A DNA stretch of 20,878 nt from JAAYCT01 sp964499575 (lineage in GTDB: Bacteria; Bacillota; Clostridia; Saccharofermentanales; Saccharofermentanaceae): contig CAZCLK010000025.1 in assembly GCA_964499575.1 (NCBI GenBank), positions 1-20,878 on the forward strand, in the 5' to 3' direction. Below the pieces are notes generated by a model, which searched no databases, was not told the origin of the DNA, and saw nothing but the letters and a program-made list of their open reading frames with translations. This document shows, piece by piece, positions 14,500 through 20,878 of this stretch; the first letter of the stretch is position 1; every line of letters begins with the position of its first letter. The position numbers were made by a program, and so were the translations under genes.

Positions 14500-16326
14500 A
14501 TGCCAGGGATTACAGGAATATTTAGTCGTGCGGTACGCTTTGACAATGAATTAGATCAAATGCTCGACTGCATGAAGCATGAATCCTTTTATCGAGTTGG
14601 CAAATACATAAATCATGATCTTGGGCTTTATGTTGGTTGGACAGTTCATAAAGAATCCTTTGCTGATTGCATGCCAATATTCAATGAATCACAAGACCTA
14701 GTTTTATTTTTTGCTGGAGAAAACTATAGTGACAATGAAGCATTGGCCGCACTCCAAATAAAGGGGCATGCTGTTGATAGCATATTAGATGCACGATATC
14801 TCATACATCTTTACGAGGAAAGGGGTGATAGCTTTTTCAAAACGCTAAATGGCTTTTTTCATGGTCTTTTGATTGATATCAAGGCTAGGAAAGCCATACT
14901 TTTTAATGACCGCTATGGAATGCAGCGTATTTATTACTCCCAAGATGGAAGTGATTTGTTTTTTTCCTCTGAGGCAAAATGTTTGCTCAAAATTAGGCCT
15001 CATCATAGGTCAATTAGTCCAGAAAGCCTTGGAGAGCTATTATGTTTTGGTTGCATAGTTAACCATAAAACTCTGTTCCAAGGCATCTTCCAGCTACCGG
15101 GTGCATCACTGTGGACTTTATATGCTGATGGCCATATCAATAAGAGAATCTATTTCATACCGGCCATGCTTGAAAGTGCGCCCCCGCTAAACAGGGAAAC
15201 ATATTATGAAAGATTTCGCCATATATTTAAAAAGGTTGTACATAGATATATTCAGACCAAAAGCACCATCGCGCTATCTCTGACAGGCGGCATAGACACT
15301 CGAATGCTTCTTGCAGTTCTAAAACCAACTCCCAAAGCGCTGCCATGCTATACCTTTTCTGGCCCATATCGAGATTGCTTCGATGCTAAGATATCCAGAC
15401 AAGTTGCGCAACTCTGCAATCAAATCCATTTCACACTTCGACTTGACAGTAACTTTTTGCGCCAATTTCCAATACTTGCAGAACGCGTCATACATATAAC
15501 CGATGGCTGTCTGGACTTAAGTGGCATTCCCAACCTATATGTGAATAGACTCGCAAGAGAAATAGCTCCCGTGCGAATAACAGGCAACTATGGGCAGGAG
15601 GTATTTAGGAAATATATTGCTTTTAGACCCTCCCCACCATTATCCGCACTACTAGATCCAGCATATCTACCATATCTCAATTTTGCAAAAAGGACATACC
15701 ATGAGATGATGGGGGGCAACATGCTTTCTTTTGCACTGTTCAAACAAGCTCCATGGTTCCATTATGCGCGATTGAGCCTTGAACAATCGCAGCTAGTACA
15801 GAGATCACCCTTTATGGACAATGATTTGGTTGAGCTTGCCTATCAGGCACCCAAGGATACAATATCTGATAATTATATAGCACTCCGCTTAATTAACGAT
15901 GAATATCCCGAACTTGCAAATATTGCAACGGATAGAGGCATCTTGGGTGACTCCTGGCCGCCGCTATCGCTGGCAAAACGGGGATATTACGAGTTGCTAT
16001 TTAAAATGGATTATTATTATAGCCATGGCATGCTCCAATGGATGGCCCATTTAAATCATTGCGGAAGCTGGCTCGGCCTAGAAAAGGCATTTTTGGGGTG
16101 GCATAAATATTATCATTTGAGAGTTTGGTTCCGTGATGAGTGGTCTGAATACATTCGAGACATTTTACTCAGTCAAAAGGCATTGCAAAGGGCCCACCTA
16201 TCAAGCAAGGGAGTACGCAACCTAATTGACAAACACATGCGAAATGAGGCGAATTACACTCGCGCCATAAACCTTGCACTTGCTATAGAGCTAATCCATA
16301 GAGAGTTTATTGACGGCAGCCCATAG
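14500..16326 (+). CDS. Asparagine-synthetase-like amidotransferase without the N-terminal catalytic Cys
   Basis: The 608-residue product has the two-domain plan of AsnB-type enzymes. The class II glutamine amidotransferase-like domain spans about residues 1-200 (MPGITGIFS, then FNDRYGMQRIYYSQDGSDLFFSSEAKCLL). The synthetase domain carries the ATP-pyrophosphatase loop SLTGGIDT at 260-267. The N-terminal nucleophile, normally Cys2 in MCGI, is Pro here (MPGI), so glutamine hydrolysis by the usual mechanism is not possible. ATP-dependent activation of a carboxyl group with ammonia or another amine as acceptor remains possible. Homologues of this type occur in many exopolysaccharide and exosortase loci. 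In this cluster a uronic-acid carboxyl is a plausible target, but that is inference. No signal peptide is seen. A 7-bp inverted repeat (16343-16349/16369-16375) follows the gene without a T tract. Confidence 0.87.
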   Translation: MPGITGIFSRAVRFDNELDQMLDCMKHESFYRVGKYINHDLGLYVGWTVHKESFADCMPIFNESQDLVLFFAGENYSDNEALAALQIKGHAVDSILDARYLIHLYEERGDSFFKTLNGFFHGLLIDIKARKAILFNDRYGMQRIYYSQDGSDLFFSSEAKCLLKIRPHHRSISPESLGELLCFGCIVNHKTLFQGIFQLPGASLWTLYADGHINKRIYFIPAMLESAPPLNRETYYERFRHIFKKVVHRYIQTKSTIALSLTGGIDTRMLLAVLKPTPKALPCYTFSGPYRDCFDAKISRQVAQLCNQIHFTLRLDSNFLRQFPILAERVIHITDGCLDLSGIPNLYVNRLAREIAPVRITGNYGQEVFRKYIAFRPSPPLSALLDPAYLPYLNFAKRTYHEMMGGNMLSFALFKQAPWFHYARLSLEQSQLVQRSPFMDNDLVELAYQAPKDTISDNYIALRLINDEYPELANIATDRGILGDSWPPLSLAKRGYYELLFKMDYYYSHGMLQWMAHLNHCGSWLGLEKAFLGWHKYYHLRVWFRDEWSEYIRDILLSQKALQRAHLSSKGVRNLIDKHMRNEANYTRAINLALAIELIHREFIDGSP

Positions 16327-16540
16327 TTCACCTTAATGCCCCTGTACCGTATACGCCATACCTAGAGCCGGTACAAACCCCGTAATTAAAACAGCCATCC
16401 AATGTGATGATTTGCTATGAATATGCTCATGCAGCGTGATCATTAGGGCGATATAGGAACCTATTCATCAGATAAAGATCATTTTTGGCTGGGCAAACTC
16501 GCCATCTCTTAACTCACTATTCACTAATACTCAGAATTTA

Positions 16541-17860
16541 ATGTCATTGTTGCTTGGTGTTTGCTTTGCGTTGTTCCTGTTGCATATGGATAGACGATGG
16601 CGCAAGCTATCATCTCCAGCTTCATGGATAGCCATGCTTTGGCTTGCACTAGTCAGTTCTCGGCCTGTATCGCTTTGGTTCACCCTTGGCGATGGAGGAT
16701 CTCAAAGCAATCTAGAAGGAAATCCCATAAACTCTGTATTCAATGGCGCTCTTATTATTGCGGCAGTTTTCGTTCTTGTAAAACGCAAATTCAGCTGGAA
16801 CATTCTATACTCGCGAAACAAAGCACTTATACTCATCTACATTTATTTTCTCTGTAGCATTGTATGGTCCGATTTTCCTGTCCATACCTTGCGGCGCCTC
16901 ATTCAGAGCGCCGGTTGCGTTTTATCTGGACTCATCCTTCTGACAGATAATAATCCCTCCATAGCTTTGCGGACTGTTTTTGCACGAGTCTCATATTTTC
17001 TGTTTCCGCTCTCAATCGTTTTCATCAAATATTTCCCTGAAATCGGAAGAGTCGTATCGGGTGTTTCAGGCACTCATATGGTATGCGGGGTCACCGGCCA
17101 CAAGAACTCGCTCGGGGAAATGACAATGGTGTTCTGCCTGATCCTGATCTGGGATCTGCTGGATAGGGAAAACATCAATACAACATGCAAAACGAAGCCT
17201 GTGCTCTGGACACGAATCATAAATTTGACTGCCGGCATTTACCTCCTCGTCGTTTCAGACTGCGCCACAGCCTTGGTATGCTTTCTAATCGGAGTTGCAT
17301 TATTGTTCGCGAGCAATAAACTCTCCCATTTGAAGAACCCAAGGAAGGTAATTATGATGGGAGCATTTTGCTTCACATTGTTACTGGGATTGGAGCAGAT
17401 CATGGGAATTTCGGATGGAATCGCGCAAGCCCTGGGACGCGATTCTACTATGACAGGTCGCACGGACATATGGAAGGTAACCTTGCAGACAAATACGGCC
17501 CATCTCCTGGGGAACGGATTCAGTGTCTTTTGGGAAACTAAAGAAGGAGAAATGGCATGGCAGGAACTCGGTACAAATCGCTTGGTTACAGCTCATAGCG
17601 GCTATATAGAATCATATTTAAATGGTGGCATTGTAGCTTTGGTTCTATTGTTAGTAATGATCGGCGCTACAGGCACCGTTGCAGTTGATAAACTGGTCAC
17701 ACAGGATCTGCTTGGAACCGTGGCGTTGCCGATTTGGATAATGGCCCTAGTAAATAACGTAACCGAGTCTATTTTCTTCATACCAAGTCCCCTTTGGTTT
17801 ACCATGCTTTTAATGACAACGGATTTGAAGTCCCATAAATCCGATTTGGGTATTGAATAA
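16541..17860 (+). CDS. O-antigen ligase / Wzy-type polysaccharide polymerase membrane protein
   Basis: The 439-residue product is highly hydrophobic with about ten predicted membrane helices, for example SLLLGVCFALFLLHM, FNGALIIAAVFVLV, ALILIYIYFLCSIVW and ALVLLLVMIGATGTVAV. The Wzy/WaaL-type core is present: SGTHMVCGVTGHKNSLGEM in a loop, and a large loop with ALGRDSTMTGRTDIW followed by LLGNGFSVFWE and TAHSGYIESYLNGG. The Arg of TGRTDIW and the His of AHSGY match conserved positions of the family. The arrangement is closest to ExoQ-like polymerases and O-antigen ligase-family proteins. It would join or transfer lipid-linked glycans on the periplasmic side. ATG 16541 has no clear ribosome site, so expression may be low or coupled to an unseen upstream signal. 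Confidence 0.87.
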   Translation: MSLLLGVCFALFLLHMDRRWRKLSSPASWIAMLWLALVSSRPVSLWFTLGDGGSQSNLEGNPINSVFNGALIIAAVFVLVKRKFSWNILYSRNKALILIYIYFLCSIVWSDFPVHTLRRLIQSAGCVLSGLILLTDNNPSIALRTVFARVSYFLFPLSIVFIKYFPEIGRVVSGVSGTHMVCGVTGHKNSLGEMTMVFCLILIWDLLDRENINTTCKTKPVLWTRIINLTAGIYLLVVSDCATALVCFLIGVALLFASNKLSHLKNPRKVIMMGAFCFTLLLGLEQIMGISDGIAQALGRDSTMTGRTDIWKVTLQTNTAHLLGNGFSVFWETKEGEMAWQELGTNRLVTAHSGYIESYLNGGIVALVLLLVMIGATGTVAVDKLVTQDLLGTVALPIWIMALVNNVTESIFFIPSPLWFTMLLMTTDLKSHKSDLGIE

Positions 17861-18918
17861 ATTATCCGCGGTCCCCTTCTGCACATATCTGCTTGTCGTT
17901 GTCATATTTTTCGCTTTCGACCATGCCAATAGAGTCCAATTCGGAAAACTGGACAAGGACGTTTGAACCACTTTTGCCTATTTGAAAGCAGGGAAAGACC
18001 ATATCACAGATCAAGAGAGCAACATAGAAATTAAATTGGGTATTGAAGCCAAAGCTAGCTCTGGAGGCTAAATTTATACTCAAAACCATCGCCCAACCTG
18101 CAAGGCAATTTCCAGTGCGCCCCGACCAGGTCACGGGGGTGTAACCTTCTTTCTGTAAATTCAGTTTAGTTCTTTTGAATCTGATTTGGTTTTGGGACCG
18201 GATATGTACTGATTAGTATTTGCCTATTACCAGCCGCTCGAGTATTCCCGGACAGTTCTGAGACTGATTGAGCCAAATCGACGAACTGAACCCTCCATCC
18301 TCTTTTCCGGCGTGAGGGTGCTGCGGGGCTTTCTTCGAATGAATGGATTTGGTGTCCGACGAAAGCGTTTCCAGATTTTAATGACGATAACGAGCATCGA
18401 TGCCGTGTATCCAAAGCCCAATACCAGCCGACGGTATAAAATCGACCTGCTCTATTGATATCTTTTTCGGCATTTAGCCTGTGTTCGACCCAAACAGCCT
18501 AGCCTGCGGAAATCATATATATCCTCGTGCCTCAGCGTTTTGCTTTTATGATTTTTGAGCCGGATCTCCACACCGGGCACGTTCTTTCCGATTGCTCATT
18601 ATTTGTTAATAATTGCCCTGCTTCCTAGATGATTACAGCCTAAAACCCTTATCCGCCAGAAAATACAAGCGTTAAACACCTCTCACGCTGTTATCGGTTC
18701 TGCAATTATCCAATGCATTATCTGCTTTTTTTTATTTATGATGTTTAGTGACTTCTATCACGGATTGCTTTGATTACTATGCGATAATATTTTTTAGATT
18801 CAGGGGGACCATAAGCGCATGATCAGAATAAAGAGCATTCTTATAGCTATTAACTTGCCATGCCGCTCATGTGATTTATTGGATGCGTAATTTTAAAAGC
18901 AAATGAGGCGGGGTGACT
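17861..18918. other. About 1 kb intergenic stretch, no convincing gene
   Basis: Open frames here are short. Two on the minus strand (17862-18134 and 18227-18421) have no ribosome sites, no recognisable family and a length compatible with chance. The right part (18600-18900) is AT-rich and is likely the regulatory region of the beta-helix gene. No promoter with good spacing, riboswitch or repeat was recognised. Decayed genes cannot be ruled out. Confidence 0.5.
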
Positions 18919-20712
18919 ATGATAAGAGTACCTATCTCGTTTATGAAATTTAGATTTTTGGTGATCTGTTTTTTCCTATTCTTGTCTGCAACTGCAAACG
19001 CGGGAACCTATTATGTCCGAACTGATGGGAATGACAGCAATTCGGGTCTTACTAATAGTGCCACCGGTTCCTGGAAAAGCATTTCTAGATGTGCTCGTTC
19101 TATTGTCGCCGGTGATGTTTGCAGAGTGCAGAGCGGAATCTATGCCGAGGTAGTCAGTATAAATACTTCAGGATATAGTAATAGTTACATCACCTATATC
19201 GCAGACGGTCCAGTCACAAACCATGGATGGCTAATAACAGGCAATTACGTACGCGTGATTGCATTTCTTGTAGAAGGCAACGGAATACGAAATGATGGTA
19301 TTTATTTACAAAATGCCAATTATGTCGAGATCTGGCATAATACTGTCCAAAACTTTATGAGGGATGCTATAAGAACAGACAACGGCGGTCGCGCATACAA
19401 ATCCAATAATTGCCTATTTATTGGAAACACTATCAAATATTCACGATATAAGGATTTTCAAGTCAGAGGCAACAGTAATATTATTGCCTATAACACTGCA
19501 ATCTCGCCCCAAACTGATTTCCTTTATCTTTTCGGCCAGAATAACCGGGTTTTGAATAACCATAGCACCGATATAAATGCATCGTCTTCCTCACATACCG
19601 ATTTCCTGCAAAGCGGCAGCGATTCTGTACTTGGAATGGGCAATTCACTAATTGAGGCAAATTTTTACAGGGATGCAAGCAATCCCAGTACCATCGAGCA
19701 TCACCATGGATCCAATGTTCAAAACAACTCATCAAGTCTCGACAATAATAATGTCCTGCGAAACAACATTTGGCTCAATCATGGTTCCTATACCTATGGA
19801 TTCTCTGGCTCATACCTTAACTACCTGAAAATATATAACGATACGGCTGTATACGCACAACAATATACTGGCCATGCCAGCACAAATACCGGTACCTATA
19901 ATCAGGGAGCCTATCAGAGCTACAAAAACAACATTTTCGTTCAGCAGTGGGGAAGCGCCGTATCTACAGCTGTTTTTTACAGCAATACTAACACCGGCCA
20001 CGACTCTGATTACAATATATGGTATGACACTGGCGGCAATATCAGTTATGGTAGTACTATTAGAAATGAATTAAATTCAAAGAGAAACACGAATCCCCTG
20101 TTTGTTGATACTGCTCAATCGCTTTTTAACCTTCAATCTAACTCTCCTGCCCGAAATGCCGGAGGGCCACTCACATTTGTCATATCCCCCAGCGGATCCG
20201 GATCTACGTTTGAAGTCCGAGATGCAACCTATTTTCGAGGGGATGATAGCAGCCTTCATCAATATGGGGGTAATTTGGTTGTTGGCGATACCATTACGGT
20301 TGGCTCCGACGTTCTAACAGTTTTGGCAATCAACGGCAACACAATCACCGTCGCTTCTCCTTTTTCCTGGATCCAAGAAGACCCTGTTTTTTACGGCAGT
20401 TCTACAACTCCAGATATGGGAGCCCTACCGCATAGAGCACACTATACTCTTTCCGGTACATGGAGCAAGACCAACGATACCGTTGAGGTGTTCCCTAATG
20501 ATGCCGATCTTGTTCGCTGGGCAATTGTTTATGAAGATGGCATACCAAGAGGTGTGGCCAATTCCTCACCATTCCGAGTTGAAGGTATCGGAAATGGAAA
20601 TATTACAGTAAAATTATTTCATCGGTATGCAAGCGCTGAACCTATCGTAGAGGCAACGAACACCGGAGAACAATTTCCGATGCCCCATAATTTACGAATT
20701 ATAAATCCATAG
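18919..20712 (+). CDS. Exported right-handed parallel beta-helix protein (pectate-lyase/epimerase-like)
   Basis: The product of about 597 residues opens with a signal peptide: a basic start, the hydrophobic core FLVICFFLFLSA and the cleavage-like TANA before GTYYV. The mature N-terminus GTYYVRTDGNDSNSG...WKSIS is the usual lead-in of parallel beta-helix carbohydrate enzymes. The coils follow as repeated Asn/Ile-rich turns such as NNCLFIGNTIKYS, NSNIIAYNTAI, NNRVLNNHST, NNNVLRNNIW and YKNNIFVQQWG. A SPARNAG and PDMGALP segment closes the helix, with an inserted small beta domain (ISPSGSGSTFEVRDATYF to PFSW) and a C-terminal beta domain. The start at ATG 18919 follows GAGGCGGGG (18905-18913); a GTG at 18913 is too close to it. 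No PEP-CTERM or LPXTG anchor is present, so it is periplasmic or secreted. Substrate and reaction (lyase, epimerase, hydrolase) are not readable. Confidence 0.85.
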   Translation: MIRVPISFMKFRFLVICFFLFLSATANAGTYYVRTDGNDSNSGLTNSATGSWKSISRCARSIVAGDVCRVQSGIYAEVVSINTSGYSNSYITYIADGPVTNHGWLITGNYVRVIAFLVEGNGIRNDGIYLQNANYVEIWHNTVQNFMRDAIRTDNGGRAYKSNNCLFIGNTIKYSRYKDFQVRGNSNIIAYNTAISPQTDFLYLFGQNNRVLNNHSTDINASSSSHTDFLQSGSDSVLGMGNSLIEANFYRDASNPSTIEHHHGSNVQNNSSSLDNNNVLRNNIWLNHGSYTYGFSGSYLNYLKIYNDTAVYAQQYTGHASTNTGTYNQGAYQSYKNNIFVQQWGSAVSTAVFYSNTNTGHDSDYNIWYDTGGNISYGSTIRNELNSKRNTNPLFVDTAQSLFNLQSNSPARNAGGPLTFVISPSGSGSTFEVRDATYFRGDDSSLHQYGGNLVVGDTITVGSDVLTVLAINGNTITVASPFSWIQEDPVFYGSSTTPDMGALPHRAHYTLSGTWSKTNDTVEVFPNDADLVRWAIVYEDGIPRGVANSSPFRVEGIGNGNITVKLFHRYASAEPIVEATNTGEQFPMPHNLRIINP

Positions 20713-20843
20713 CTTGACATTTAGCATAACTAAAGCCCTCATATTCCTAGTCATCCCACTGGCGACATTCGATTTCGCATACTATAATAGCACAGGTTAT
20801 TCATGCACCGATGTGTTAACCCGGATAATTCATGAATTGTGAA

Positions 20844-20878
20844 AACAAAAAGCCCCGCTCTGCGTATTAAGCAATAGA
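20844..20878. terminator. Possible left arm of a bidirectional terminator cut by the window edge
   Basis: The last bases contain an A-rich run followed by GCCCCGCTCTGCG. That is what the left half of a bidirectional intrinsic terminator looks like, with the matching CGCAGAGCGGGGC and T run expected just outside the window. Only half is visible. Confidence 0.25.

Noticed and set aside
16343..16375. TGTACCG/CGGTACA inverted repeat after the amidotransferase gene
   Set aside because: Seven-pair stem with a 19-base loop and no T tract; too weak to call a terminator.
20714..20788. TTGACA (20714-20719) and TATAAT (20783-20788) as a promoter near the right end
   Set aside because: The boxes are over 60 bases apart and neither has a partner at 16-18 bases.
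1..20878. CRISPR array, rRNA or phage structural genes
   Set aside because: No regularly spaced direct repeats, rRNA-like sequence or phage module was seen.

Overview
The window is a surface-polysaccharide (exopolysaccharide or O-antigen) biosynthesis region from a Gram-negative bacterium. Protein style, mixed GTG/TTG starts and the type of insertion sequences point to a deltaproteobacterium (Desulfobacterota). That placement is inference; no rRNA or other phylogenetic marker is present. All intact protein genes are on the + strand.

Layout. (1) 69-1181 is a DegT-type sugar aminotransferase followed by a strong intrinsic terminator (1363-1412). (2) 1561-9107 looks like one or two operons: NodB-type polysaccharide deacetylase, AlgD-type GDP-mannose 6-dehydrogenase, GT4 glycosyltransferase, GT2 glycosyltransferase, a conserved helical-barrel-like protein of unknown function, a second GT2, and a YdjC/ChbG-type deacetylase. 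(3) 9116-10906 is a scar: the 3' end of an unknown minus-strand gene abuts a decayed two-ORF IS3-like element (9286-10906, inverted repeats still visible). (4) 11088-13191 is an AT-rich pair of overlapping FemAB/GNAT-like acyltransferase genes. (5) 13230-13944 holds a decayed minus-strand IS4-family transposase and a structurally worn tRNA-Thr(CGT)-like gene with its own terminator. (6) 14500-17860 holds an asparagine-synthetase-like amidotransferase lacking its N-terminal catalytic Cys and an O-antigen ligase/polymerase-like membrane protein. (7) After about 1 kb with no convincing gene, 18919-20712 encodes an exported parallel beta-helix protein of the pectate-lyase/epimerase type.

How the genes may work together. 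The AlgD-type enzyme would supply GDP-mannuronic acid and the aminotransferase an amino sugar. Three glycosyltransferases would build a repeat unit. Two unrelated deacetylases could free amino groups, the FemAB-like pair could acylate them, and the Asn-synthetase homologue could amidate uronic-acid carboxyls. The Wzy/WaaL-type protein would polymerise or ligate the chain, and the exported beta-helix protein could trim or epimerise it. Individual family calls rest on visible motifs; the joint pathway is inference.

The region is mosaic. GC is about 53% in the first operon and about 35% just after the IS element by hand count of single 60-base lines. The aminotransferase gene itself changes composition part-way along. 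No initiating sugar transferase, flippase, co-polymerase or exosortase is in the window, so the locus probably continues on at least one side.
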